A stretch of DNA of 64,000 nt, taken from assembly GCF_003589595.1 (NCBI RefSeq), contig NW_020654422.1, positions 12,030,329 to 12,094,328 on the forward strand, read 5' to 3'. Below, piece by piece: positions 49,601-60,242 of this stretch; the first letter of the stretch is position 1, and every line of letters begins with the position of its first letter. Source of the stretch: Hyposmocoma kahamanoa. Lineage: Eukaryota > Arthropoda > Insecta > Lepidoptera > Cosmopterigidae. The position numbers were made by a program, and so were the translations under genes. The notes beneath the pieces are model-generated. The model made no database searches and had not been told where the DNA came from. It saw only the letters and a program-made list of their open reading frames with translations.

Positions 49601-52089
49601 TTCCATGTGACTGTAATTTCACCAGCACCCATACTCTTCAAAACCGGTAATACAGTAATGCTCACACTGTGCTCACATAACTGCTTGGAGGCAGTAATTG
49701 GTAGGTAGCAGTACCTCCCTGGACGAACACTTTCACAAGGAACTCTACTGATACTAAACATTATGTTCCATTATTAACATTAACTTTGTTCGCCTCAGTG
49801 GTCGAGGGGCTTGCACACTGGTTTTCATGGTGTTGCTATCTCTGAGGTCCTGGGTTTGGGGTACCGTCGTTGTTTCCGCTTTTTATAACACAAACACTTT
49901 AGTTACTTACTTTGAGGTCAGAGAAACGTATGTAATGTTGTCTAATATTAATCAATTGTTTATGTGTTTGAAAATCAAAGGCGTTCGAAACTGCTCAAAC
50001 CACGCATTTTATAAAAACTTGAATTATGGACTAATTCTTAGGCCATAATTCAAGTCGAAACTTGGCCCCAGTATAAGAAAACGTTACATTCACCACATAG
50101 TCGCTCTACAGAAACAGTACCTATGTATCACACCTTCGCACATATTATTAGTTCTACTTACATTTATCTAGAAGGAATTTGGCATAGTAATATTTGCAAA
50201 CACCCTTTAATCTGCCACCGTCCAAAAGATACTGACTACCTACTGCAATTGAAGCCAGTAACAGTTTTTCTGCGAGCCATAGGATACCTTTGCCCTTCTC
50301 CGCAAATTCAAGACCGAGTTGTAGAAAAATTAAGCATTCCTGTTTCTTGTGTTCTGGAAAATCAAGTCGTAAATTAGTTTTTATACTACTTACCTTCAAA
50401 ATTTCTAGTGAAAGTATACCTATCCAAAATATAATTATCAGCGTAGAGGTAAATATAATTTTTTCATAATTTTTTTAACAAAAGCTCTGTCGAACCTACC
50501 CTTTTCCCGCTCTTTCTCAGCAGCCACTAATTTATCACAAATTATCTCCAAGAAATCCTCTTTTTTTCTTAGATCTACTACTATGCCAATATCGTCTTCA
50601 GCAACAAGCTGTGCATTATCATATAACAGATTTTGCAGATAATTCGATGATTCGACAAACCCAGACTCTTTTAGCTCCAAAACTAAACATTGATATAGAG
50701 GCATTTTGCATCTAAAACAGATCGTTATAATGTTATTTTTAAACGAATTCAAATTGCCACAATACCTTAAACGTTTTGATACTTATTGACGGTAATTGAT
50801 AATCGGATATGCAATACCATGTCAACCAACATGTTCATAGTTTTGCAAAAATGGCACCTAAAGATTTTTTTGTTGTTTTTGATAGTTTGCTCTAAAATTT
50901 ATTTGCAAAATGAAAACTTTTGCTTTCAATAACAACAATTCATCATTCCTGAGATGACAACAGAGGAAGTTTTCATTTTACAAGTGAATTTCAGAACAAA
51001 AAAGTTTAGGTACCATTTTCGCAAAACTATGATCATGTTCATCAGGAGGTTGCTTATTACTGAAAATTAACGAAATCAAATAGAGATTGATGTATTATAT
51101 GAAATCGGCATAGTCATCTGAAAATAACAAGGTAAGTTGTCAACCTGAAGAAATAGCTAATTAGAATTTAGTGCTGTATTTCTGCTGTTATTTTTAGTCT
51201 GTATGATATTAGAACCTTTGACTACAACATACATTAAGTAATTAATTATTATATTATATATTTAAAAACCAATGTCAATCAGATTGTTAATATCAAAAAT
51301 GTTTCTGACTGTACCTATTATCGAGTTCTTAGGTTTTCGCGATTGTTACACATAGGAAATGAAACTATTTTTTCCGGATTTATATCGCGTATATTTGTTT
51401 TTTCTTGATTGACAGTCAACCGTGACCATGGGACCTGTAAAGGGCCCGAAACGACGGTTTGTTTGAAAAAACAAATATACGCGATTTAAATCCGGAAAAA
51501 TAGTTTCATTTCCTATGTACCTATTATGTTTCATAGAAGTAGACGTATTATTCAATTTATAACATAAATTGACCTTGCCATGCCAGGACCACCGCTCTTA
51601 ACTGAGTTACAGACAGAGTCAGCAGATCTTACGAACACTATGCGTTACAAGTGTTAAAAACAGGTGCCACTGGCGGCAAAAACACCGTTTAAGTTCAATA
51701 CAAAGATCTGTGACAAGCGCATAGAGAAATTCGAGTTCGAGTTCTGTTGACTCCGTCTTCTGTAACTCAGTTATTTAAGGGGGTGGCCCCGACACGGCAA
51801 CAGACACCGCCAGACCCAGCCAGATCAAGGAATTTTTCTTTACGTTGTCCGATCTTCTAATAACAAAATAGTTGAGTATTTTCACAACAAATGTATGAAT
51901 CAAGGCAAAACATCATGATATTTAAAAATTCCATACAAAATGATCTTACCTTCGTACTCCTTTGGCATCTAAGGTGTCAATGTTGAACATTAGTTTGTTG
52001 CGCATGTTCTCAATGCTTTGCTTAGTCATACAAGCATGGAGTTTCGGCAGCTTTCGCCGCTCCAACACAGGTCCTGGTGACTCTGACAT
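40604..52089 (-). CDS. TTC29: Tetratricopeptide repeat protein 29 homologue (8 exons)
   Basis: Exons in transcript order: 52089-51950, 50711-50500, 50353-50162, 49409-49317, 48355-48266, 45974-45797, 42390-42195, 40765-40604. Phases close at every GT..AG junction and give 420 residues; human TTC29 is about 475. An in-frame stop lies 36 bp before the ATG. Agreement with TTC29 as I know it: DFLEIICDKLVAAEKEREKE (about 97-119) aligns with the helix before the repeats; KARQFRKDDPGKAERLARLA (about 219-238), EVGVCQLMMNNLNNALKTFE (about 253-272) and LGRALHLLGELHLRREKPEL (about 331-350) fall in register in the TPR helices. Known role: an axonemal TPR protein needed for sperm flagellum/intraflagellar transport; loss causes malformed flagella in man and mouse. 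Testis expression is therefore expected, not seen. The C-terminus is short. Exon 4 has a weak acceptor beside a SINE. The exact donor of exon 4 and the last exon are the least sure parts. Confidence 0.85.
41143..41206. repeat. Hairpin with 30-bp arms in TTC29 intron 7
   Basis: The arms are reverse complements with one mismatch around the 4-base loop AATG. Confidence 0.8.
42517..43789 (-). mobile_element. Mariner transposon, inactivated
   Basis: About 1.27 kb with inverted ends (GGGCGCACTATA..GTTTCCGGAA). Antisense frames give the helix-turn-helix region EIRASLGVGMSQIQSLLHKH..LGVKKLCSRWIPHNLTEAQ, then TGDEIWIYSYDPKTKQQS, then IILHHDNASSHTA (second catalytic Asp). A frameshift near 43020-43030 breaks the gene. 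The third catalytic Asp, 34 residues after HHD, is replaced: the PSD/PND position reads PVT. It sits in TTC29 intron 6, about 125 bp upstream of exon 7. Dead copy. Confidence 0.9.
44107..44147. repeat. Short hairpin, 20-bp arms
   Basis: The arms (44107-44126, 44128-44147) have one mismatch and a single-base centre. Confidence 0.7.
44653..44952 (+). pseudogene. Orphan exon pair, THAP-like N-terminus (tentative)
   Basis: A 55-codon frame at 44655-44819 ends at a strong donor (CTG|GTAAGT). It reads ADMQFIDQTFGNETETEVKK, then WCFTASNCGNSSTSCNYTNK. A 115-bp intron and an acceptor (GCTGCTTTAG) would join it to a six-codon end at 44935-44952. The WC..NCGNS pattern is reminiscent of the first Cys pair of THAP zinc fingers, though the Cys spacing is off. 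It lies on the opposite strand inside TTC29 intron 6. No start exon was found. Unknown function, possibly a dead fragment. Confidence 0.27.
45276..45356 (+). pseudogene. THAP-like C-terminal fragment (tentative)
   Basis: The short frame SRICSVHFSEDALTLQ followed by a stop matches the C-x2-H-F end of THAP domains (..ICSEHFxxxxF). It lies about 450 bp after the WC..NCGNS piece in the same direction. The middle of the domain is missing. Confidence 0.25.
46600..46980 (-). repeat. Possible LINE 3' UTR fragment
   Basis: The minus strand ends in AATAAAGATTTTTATTG near 46680-46696, a typical LINE end. The upstream antisense frames have no recognised domain. Confidence 0.25.
47058..47226. repeat. Inverted-repeat element, ~70-bp arms
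   Basis: Outer ends are AGGGTCGTGTTCCAGAACTC and its near complement. The phrase TACGACCCTAA also occurs in the middle. Lies in TTC29 intron 5. Confidence 0.65.
47268..47423. repeat. Small inverted-repeat element, family J copy 2
   Basis: Same ends as 415-572 (AACTAAGCAAGTTTTTCGCA / inverted GAGCTAAGCATG). Confidence 0.6.
47580..48165 (-). mobile_element. LINE ORF2 C-terminus and 3' UTR
   Basis: The antisense frame 48162-48046 reads FKYSASKCWNNIPPPIRNET, then FKALYRQHLLSLQKSV and a stop. It is followed by about 450 bp of 3' UTR ending in AATAAAGTGTTTATC near 47595-47610. Strongly 5'-truncated. It lies in TTC29 intron 5, in the same sense as the gene, so its poly-A signal points along the transcript. 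Confidence 0.8.
48424..48735 (-). mobile_element. tRNA-derived SINE, second type (family C)
   Basis: On the minus strand it starts with a tRNA-like head (TGATAGCCTAATGC A box; GGTTCAAATCC B box). The body contains AAACATCGTGATGAAACCTG, and the 3' end has an RTE-like CCAGCAGTGGGACG. In TTC29 intron 5, 70 bp upstream of exon 5 in transcript order. Confidence 0.85.
49445..49759 (-). mobile_element. SINE-like repeat, family B, beside TTC29 exon 4
   Basis: Full copy in the same sense as TTC29. Its A-rich tail ends 36 bp before the exon 4 acceptor at 49410, so the expected pyrimidine tract is replaced by SINE tail plus AT-rich sequence. Confidence 0.88.
49795..49865 (+). repeat. Degenerate tRNA-like SINE head
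   Basis: GCCTCAGTGGTCGAGGGGCT followed by GGTCCTGGGTTTGGGG gives A-box- and B-box-like pieces at tRNA spacing. No body was recognised. Confidence 0.4.
50830..51043. repeat. Foldback element, ~45-bp ends
   Basis: ATGTTCATAGTTTTGCAAAA at the left and its near complement at the right. In TTC29 intron 1. Confidence 0.65.
51320..51518. repeat. Penelope-like tails, long inverted pair
   Basis: The antisense tail at 51320-51406 and the sense tail at 51407-51518 meet head to head. Both carry the outer end (GTTACACATAGGAAATGAAA). In TTC29 intron 1. Confidence 0.8.
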
Positions 52090-52590
52090 TATTGCTTTAC
52101 GCGGTTTTGTTAAGAATTATTGAGATCACACAACTGTATCTCGTGTACAAGTAGTTGACGTAGTAGTTAAAAGTAATAAATATCTTCAAATAATACTCTT
52201 CGTTATAGTAACTTGTAAATTGATAATTACAATGATTACACACATCAAAGTTGACATTAGCTGAATGAGTTTATTTTTACTGCCAATCAATTTTTAACAA
52301 AATAGTTTCACATAAAACGAGAGTGCAAGTTTGCTCAAATTATTTCAAAAGGCACACGTAGCTCAATTTAGAAATATCCTTTATACTAAATCTATGGAAA
52401 TATAATCTATTTATGAACCATAGGTACTGTAGATAGACACGGCAGATACCTGGGTCATATAATAACAAGAGACCTTTGAGACATAGTCGCGTGATAAAAT
52501 TAGTGAAGTGGGGTAATTCGCACCTTCGCACCTTAGGCCGCTTCTGCAAAATGACAACTTTTCAAAAGAGAAGTTTAAAAATTCTACGAA

Positions 52591-52897
52591 TGTTTTTTTT
52601 TAATATAAAATAACGGGACGAACAAGTCGTGCGCCTGGTGGTAAGGCACACATGTCCGTAACAGTTGCAGTGCCACTCAGAGCTGTAAATCGCAAAGATC
52701 TCAGGGGGACTGCCACCGCGTCTGTTATCATGAAACTTGAGTTGACAAGTCCCATGTGCCTGTAATTCCACCAGCACCCTTACCTTCAAAAACCGGAACG
52801 CAATAATGCTCATATCACTGCTTTGGCGGCAGAAACAGACGATCAGTACCTACTTCGCTGGACGAACTCTTTCACAAGGAGCTCTACTGCTACTAAA
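52591..52897 (-). mobile_element. SINE-like repeat, family B, full copy
   Basis: Antisense full copy about 500 bp upstream of the TTC29 start codon. Tail at the left, head (AGGAGCTCTACTGCTACTAA) at the right. Confidence 0.85.
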
Positions 52898-53299
52898 GTG
52901 AACATAATTAATAGATAACTTTTACGCTTAAATTTAAATACTAAAACTTATAAAATTTCACATATTACATAATATATTACATAATTCGTTCCATGTATTT
53001 AGTGTTACTTTTATGAATTTCATGATAAAACCACTTTTGAAGTATGATCACACGTGGCTTTTTAATACCAAGAGTACGAATTAAGCGAGGTTAACGCTTT
53101 ACCAAGCATACTGCCAATGCTTATTAAAGAACTACGCTATTGTAGTGCATCGAGCAAATGTTCTGATAACGGTATAGGTACTAAGAGCGATTGTCACTGA
53201 CTGTCTGGTCCATTTTTTAAGTACTGGCGTTCTGTACACCGCGACGAAAACATAAAATAGACGAAGGGCTGATCAGATGATAGCTTATTATTTTACTTT

Positions 53300-53473
53300 T
53301 CGAGTTCTTAGGTTTTCGCGATTGTTACACATAGGAAATGAAACTATTTTTCCGGATTTAAATCGCGTATATTTGTTTTTTCAAACAAACCGACGTTTCG
53401 GGCCCTTTACAGGTCCCATGGTCACGGTTGACTGAGGTGGTACAGTCTTCAACCAGTTATGTCTAATATTAAT
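53300..53473 (-). repeat. Penelope-like element 3' tail, longest solo copy
   Basis: Antisense tail with the same extension (TGAGGTGGTACAGTC..AACCAGTTATG) that follows the tail block in the RT-bearing copy at 30560-30600. This ties the tail family to the Penelope-like element. Confidence 0.8.
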
Positions 53474-53799
53474 GCAAACCACCCTATTTTTTCACTATAG
53501 TTACAATAGTTATTAATTAAATACCTTATTTTTAATTTTACAAAGAAAACATTCCAATTTACGCTACATTAAGTTACTACGTTTTATTATTATTATCTAT
53601 CTATTTCAGAGTCTCACCTCTTCTAGAGCCTAAAAGATTAATTTTTAAATGAGAGAGGTGGCATTCCCCGGCAATGGCACAGTCAGTCGGGTTATTGTTA
53701 TTATTATTGTATTACGTGGATGCTTTCTGTGGAACTCATTACGAGGCTCAAAGTCGCCCAAAGGTCTGTGCTATGCTCGGAGTTTCACTGTGAGATTTT

Positions 53800-54115
53800 A
53801 GTGTGAATCAGAAATGAGAATATCCGCAAAAGTACCACCGTTAACCGCATTAGCCCAACGTATTGCAAAATGTAGGCGGACCTTGCTCGCAAATAGATAG
53901 CCGATGGAGCCAAAGAGTTTTCGAGTGGTGACTGCATACCGGAAGACGTAGCGTCGGTATACCAACCACAATGTTACCATGGTCAATGTTGCGGATATTT
54001 TCTGAATGTAAGCAGCATTTGACCGGTAGTTGTGGCGATTAGGGGAGGCCTATTCTCCGCAGTGGACGTCTTTCGCCTTTTCGCCTGAAATAATGATGAT
54101 GATAATAATAATTGT
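53800..54115 (+). mobile_element. RTE-like LINE C-terminus and tail, decayed
   Basis: The last frame reads WRLGEAYSPQWTSFAF (54031 on), a signature of RTE-type LINE ORF ends. Before it are scrambled remnants; after it come GGAGGCCTATTCTCC-type sequence and (GATGAT)/(AATAAT) repeats. Confidence 0.65.
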
Positions 54116-55383
54116 ATTGCGTCATATAGTCAATTTAGATTTTTGCCTGAAGATAAAGGCTTATTATTATTATAGACTAGACGACACAAAGTTCCCATAT
54201 CACCGATCTAGAAGACTCCAAAGTAAGCTAAACTATTTTATATAAGTGTAACTTTACTAAGAAAAGGAATCATGACCCTACAGAGGAGCCAAAAACTTTT
54301 TATTACCTAGTGTATGTGCATGGGGACTAAACTAAATAAAACTTAATAAAAAAGCCTAAATGCTAAACTTTGTAATTTGACCTTCTTAGCCTTGCCTTCC
54401 CTTATATTTCGGCAGGTTATTCGGTGAATAAAATCAGAATAAACTATTCTTAATCGCTACAGTGATGTTATATGTGACATCTTGTTACTTTTTACGATGA
54501 GGCTTGTTAAATTTTATAGGTGTAGCCTCGCTAAGTGGTTTTGCCCAAGGGATCTGTATTTCCCAAAATTGTTACTTGATCAACGGCTCAAAGGCTATTG
54601 TTTACGTCACAAGACATGTAATAATGAATGATAAACGACTTCATTAGAAGAGGAGACAATTTTGAGGAAAATTGTAAATTTTCCTTCACATATATTCACA
54701 ATTGGGTTCTTTGATCTTGTATTTTAGTATCTGTAATAATTACTATCTATTGAGAGAAAGTGGTCTTTACATTTATATTCTTCACTCCTTTTTCCCGTCG
54801 AAGTAAGAAGATACAACAGCCATCCACTGCTACGATCCTGATACACATCTTTCGCGTCATTAACATGCACAAGTGCTTCCATACATGCTCGTCAGTTAGG
54901 GGTACTCTTGACCTGGCCTTTCTTTAGGATTTATTTTCAATAACAACAAAGCTCTTAACATAAGTAAACAGAATAGTGTAATATAAAATTGTGTTAAGCC
55001 ATTGTGAGAGAACGAAATCCGTACTAGGATCCATTTTAATACTTCCGTAAATGATATTTCTAAAACCTGAAAATGCTCATGCTTCAGATGGGCGTTTATC
55101 CCGTTTCCTGCTGATTGCAATAAGTACCTACGCAGCTGAATTATGAGGCGAGAGACTATTCGCATTTCAGTGTGAGCAACATTTGTCGAGTGTTAACGTC
55201 GACATTACAAAGATAAATATATTACTCTTTTATTTGCTGATTCAGAAATTCCTTCTCAAGTTTATGATGTCTAAATTGCTTAGGCACTTTGCATCTGAAT
55301 TACATTCTAACGAGATGCGACAGAGTTATTAGATTGCAAACTCGACGAACACGAGAAGTGGGGATTTTGTTTAAAATCACACT
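54116..55383. other. Intergenic, nothing supported
   Basis: No recognised repeat or exon. Confidence 0.4.
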
Positions 55384-55489
55384 TTGTTTTTAATAATATC
55401 AAGTGCGGGACGAACATGTCGTGCGCCTGACGGAAAGCTACACGCCTATTTATAATAATTGCAGCGCCACTCAGAGCTTTAAATCGCAA
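55384..55489 (-). mobile_element. SINE-like repeat, family B, 5'-truncated
   Basis: Antisense tail half only. It is part of a 127-codon antisense frame (55690-55307) whose first ~65 codons precede the SINE. Confidence 0.75.
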
Positions 55490-56654
55490 TATCATTGAAT
55501 TGATCATTTCGATGCTGTGATTGCAAATAAAAAATGAAATACTCGAAATTCCGTTTTCTTCATCTTCAAACGATATACCGACCTCACCCAACCTTTTTAT
55601 TTCATTTTTTTTACAATTCGCTCTAATTTGCAAAAAGTAGCGTCTGTTACTTAAATCAAGAAATAAAAAAGTCACGTATTTAACCGCCATAACCGTATAT
55701 ATTTTTTACATAACGTATATATTTTTTAATGGCACTCACAGAAATCTAAATAAATTATGGCACTAGACTAGTTTTCCTTTTCTTGTCTTTTTTTGTATCA
55801 CAAGACCATGTTAGCATCAAAATAATTAAAAGCAGACGACAGAAAAACCAAAAGCGAAACAAAAACTGGTCAGAAGAGTCAAGTTATAATGGATATGGTT
55901 GAGTAAATATAAGTAACATTATGATAAAATAAAATAAATTTAAATTAATATAATGGTTAACTTGCCTTTATACAACCCAGACATTAGACTATGAACGATA
56001 AAATCATATAATAAATTATATTATACGACATAGTATAACTTTAGTTTCTCATGTGGCAATAAAAGAGTAATATATCGGTCGTTTATCCATGCAAAAGTAT
56101 CGCTTACATTGCGGCCACTCAGACAAAAAAGACATCCATTATCAGAGATATCGATATCATGAAAGAAACAATGAAACGAAATATTTAAATTAACATGAAT
56201 TGGGGATACTAATACATAAATATATAAAAGGCCATAGGTAAGTATGTCAATAAGGAATTCCTATTCTTAAATGTTACTTAGAAATTAGCCACAAAATCTG
56301 AATAAATAGATTTCGTGAATTTAGCGTTCAAAAATCAGGAGTATAACCTTATTTGAATCAATCAACTTTTTTAACGACGGATGGTGTGATGAATATATAA
56401 AAAAAAATTTAAAAGTATTTGATAATGCTAATTTGAATTAACATTACTATAGTCATTGTAGCCTAGTTTTGTACTTTAAAATGTACAATGCAATATTTAT
56501 AAATTACTTTTGGAAATATCATGAAAAGCTTAAGCATTTTCTACACGCCTGTATCCACTGCTCTAATGGCGCTACCAGACCAATGACTATCATATTACAC
56601 ATAATACCCATTGAATAGGTATGTGACCAAAAGGTCTGCCATTTTGTTTTAACG
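55490..56654. other. Intergenic, one unexplained frame
   Basis: The antisense frame 55690-55500 (MAVKYVTFLFLDLSNRRYFL.., LGEVGISFEDEENGISSISF) has fairly protein-like composition and an inner GT donor candidate (GG|GTGAGG). No family was recognised and no partner exon found. The rest is AT-rich. Confidence 0.3.
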
Positions 56655-57770
56655 ATTTTTAGTTTATATTAATGACTTACCTAGCCTTATGGAGGGTATA
56701 AAACATGAGATAGTATTGTTTGCTGATGATACTTCCTTATTATTTAAAGTTAAAAGGCACCAATGTTCCTACGACGATGTGAACAATGCTATATCTAAAG
56801 TAGTTGATTGGTTTGCTGTTAATAACCTACTTCTTAATGAGAAAAAAACAAATTGTGTGAAATTTACATTACCCAATGTTAGAGAGACGGTTACAAACAT
56901 TGTAGTTAGAAACGAAAAATTGAATCTTGTGGATACAGTTGTATTTCTAGGTATAACGTTAGATACTAAATTGCAATGGGGTCCCCATATAAGTAAGTTA
57001 TCAAAACGGCTCGGCTCTGCAGTGTACGCGATTAAAAAAATAAGGAAACTTTCAGACGTCGAAACCCGCTAGATTTTTTTTACTTCAGCTACTTTCACAG
57101 TCTGATGACATACAGCATTTTGCTTTGGGGTAATGCCGATGTCAATAGAATCTTTGTCCTGCAAAAACGTGCAGTTAGGGCAATTTACAATCTGGGCCCC
57201 AAAGTATCTTTGAGAGATAAGTTTAAGCAAATTAACATTCTTACGCTAGCCTCTAAGTACATTTATGAAAATGTAATTTATGTTAAAAGGAATAATAATT
57301 TCTTTATGAAAAATAGTGACAGACATAACATTAATACGAGGAATAGAAATAAACTAGCTTTTCTTGATAGTCGTCTTCACAAAGTCAAAAAATCATTTAA
57401 GGGGCAATGTATACGCTTCTATAACAAGGTTCCGGTTGATATACAAAATTTGCTTTTCACGAGGTTTAAAACTATAGTGAAACAAAAACTTTATACTAAA
57501 GGTTATTATACAACTTCTGCGTACTTGGATGACAAAAATCCGTGGTAGTAACCCGTTTAGCTTATGGAGGTAGTCTCGATCTCTGATGTTTCAAATAAAA
57601 AAAATATTGTAAATGTTATTTACAAAGAGCAACCCCTAGAGTTTCTTGCTCATTCTTCTCAGGGGAATCTGCCTTACGAATGAGCGGTAGAGTTTAACCA
57701 TTGTGACGATTTCAAGTGTAATAATGCTTACCTATGAAATAAAGATTATTTTGAATTTAAATTTGATACT
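56655..57770 (+). mobile_element. 5'-truncated LINE with reverse transcriptase core
   Basis: Starts within the RT domain (VYINDLPSLMEG..EIVLFADDTSLLF, catalytic FADD at about 56720). It continues through VDTVVFLGITLDTKLQWGPH to 57072. A frame change there leads into 57105-57548 (SILLWGNADVNRIFVLQKRA..CIRFYNKVPVDIQNL). The 3' UTR ends in AATAAAG and TTTTGAATTTAAATTT near 57739-57765. It is probably of the Jockey/CR1 group, but the clade is not certain. One frame lesion and loss of the 5' half make it inactive. Confidence 0.88.
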
Positions 57771-58528
57771 TTAATAAATCATTAGCTTATCTGGACAATG
57801 GGAAAAAAATCCCATTGACCAGACCTGTCTGACCATCAATCTGGTCAACGGGAAACACTTAAGTTTTATAATTAGCTTGTATGTTTGGGAAAAATTGGCA
57901 GCCGAGTGCCGGTAAAAAATTGAGACAGATCAAAAGCACGTCAAGCTTGACACTTCGGACTTCAGGCGATTATCACAATGCACCACGCCCCGCGACGAAG
58001 CGCGGAGCTGCAACATATTTGGGTTAAGTTACGATATATCTAATGTACTGCTCATACAACATGTTTTCCAGGCACATTTAGTAGTAGTCTGAACGAAAGA
58101 ATGTGGTTGAATGTGTATTCATTGCTATATTTTCGTTGTCGCTCTTCTCACTAGCACTTATTTTCGCGACGAACATAGAAAAAATATAAAATAGCAGTAC
58201 AGATAAGTAGGTATTTTGTTTTCTTACAATTACAACACTTAATGGCAGTTGGCTGTATAAGTTTTTCTTTTGCCTGTTTACATAGTACATTATTAGTAGG
58301 TAGATTTAAAAGTTTAGTTTACTGATTTTCATACTTACTTTGCAGGCCTTGGTCTGGATTTTTTCCATCCTCTAAGGCCGGGATCCATAAACGACTGTTA
58401 GTTTTTGAAAGTAATGCAAACATTTCCGATTATGTTTGAGAAAATACTTTATTTTGGTTATATGTTTTTTTTAAGGGCCAGATAATATAAAATGACAATT
58501 AGTTATAAATGTTAAAATTTACGATTTA
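57771..58528. other. Intergenic, nothing supported
   Basis: A short hairpin (GACAATGGGA..TCCCATTGACC) lies at 57793-57822. Otherwise nothing is recognised. Confidence 0.4.
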
Positions 58529-58663
58529 TCAAATTCTTAGGTTTTCGCGATTGTTACACATAGGAAATGAAACTATTTTTCCGGATTTAAATCGCGTATA
58601 TTTGTTTTTTTCAAACAAACCGACGTTTCGGGCCCTTTACAGGTCCCATGGTCACGGTTGACA
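58529..58663 (-). repeat. Penelope-like element 3' tail
   Basis: Antisense, close to the family consensus, ending at CACGGTTGACAC. Confidence 0.75.
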
Positions 58664-59292
58664 CGGATTTACGATTTAGACACTAGATGGATAAAATGTT
58701 TATAACGTGGTTGCAAGACATTTAGGCCAAGCCATATTTTAGTTAAAACTCGATTTAAAAGTTAGTGTTAAATAGGTTCAATATTTTCTTTCACAAACTT
58801 ATATAAGGCACTGTAACACTTCTTATTTCTAAGTAGACAGTGCATTATTAGCATAAACCATAAAAAGCATAAACCATATCACATGGCGCTCTTTTGGTTC
58901 TGAATCAAAATTCCATTGTCTGTGGTACTCGCTGCTAAACTGGAAAAAATCTGTATACAGACCTATAGTTAGTTTCTAAAAAAGAACGTCTATTTTTGCT
59001 AATAAAATACTTAGAGGATAGAAAATAAAATATAAAATACTTAGATCTAAGATCAAATATGACCTTACTCAAACACTCTATTGCCTCCTGATTGACTAAA
59101 TTGGCCTAAAGCCTTGCAACCGGGCTATAAACTTTCATAAAAAAGATCTATTCCGTCTCTTTGTTTTTTTTTGTTTTGAGCGTTTATTTGGCTTTCGTTT
59201 TAGTTTGTTGTCTAGGATTGTTAATAAATATTGGTTGTGTTTTATTAGTTTGTTTACACATAAAAAGTGTTGTGTGCAATCATTCCATAATT

Positions 59293-59375
59293 AGGTCTTA
59301 AAATCTCTCACCTATTATTTAGGCCACGAGGCTTTGCTGTGTGGCCTAAGTAATAGGTGTGAGATTTTAAGACCT
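59293..59375. repeat. 35-bp-arm hairpin, 13-base loop
   Basis: The arms (59293-59327, 59341-59375) pair with one mismatch and one G:U. At 83 bases it has the size and shape of an animal pre-microRNA or a very small foldback element. Confidence 0.8.
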
Positions 59376-60093
59376 GATACTCGACTTTAAAAACTCCCAT
59401 TATGCAACGATTGCATAAAATACAATTGCATTATTGCTTTGGGTGCAATACAATGTATTTGAATACGTACTTCGCAATCATATCATATTATTATGCTTTA
59501 GGAGCAGGAATTAAGATTAAGACTTAAGTCCAACTGTATGCCGCTTATTGTAAGAACGGTCCAAAGTACAAAGTGTGAAGTTTTATGTGTTCGTGACTGT
59601 ACACAGGCCCGTATTTTGTAGGATTCGGGAAGCCCAAAACAAAACAAAATAGAAATATAACAAAAAATACAACAAAAAAGTTTCCGCATGGCTTTCTTTC
59701 AAACTAATGATTCTATCCTATTGGGTTTCCCTGTGCAAAATAAAAATAAATAAGAGTGGATGTTGACTTAGTATAAAGTTGCATGTGACCTTGTGAGAAG
59801 GAAGCGAATAGGAAACAAATTTTATTGTACTTACCAGGTCTTTGGCATACTTGTATAAATAGTATTCACTATTTATTGTGAATTAAAACTTAACAATATA
59901 CAAACATAATATGCATGTAACAAAGTTATTTAAATTAAAGATGGAAGACGCATACATAATTAAATTAAAACAATAAATAAATACTAAGCGTGGGTATTAG
60001 GTAATTTACGACCACGATAGTTTTTTACCCATACATTTTCTGTAAAGATTAAATAAATGTAATTATATTACATTTATTTTTACGAGTATTTTA
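59376..60093. other. Intergenic, nothing supported
   Basis: AT-rich. Confidence 0.4.
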
Positions 60094-60242
60094 TAGTAGC
60101 AGTAGAGCTCCTTGTGAAAGAATTCGTCCAAGGAAGTACTGCCACCTAGTATTTATGTGGTCTGTGACTGCCACCTTACCTATTTTTGCTGCCAAGTAGT
60201 AATGTGAGCATTACTTGCGTTCCGATTTTGAAGGGTAAGGCT
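60094..60242 (+). mobile_element. SINE-like repeat, family B, 3'-truncated with inner duplication
   Basis: Head half only. ACTGCCACC occurs twice, around a 20-base insert near 60138-60170. The copy breaks off at GAAGGGTAAGG where a CpG-rich block begins. Confidence 0.75.
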
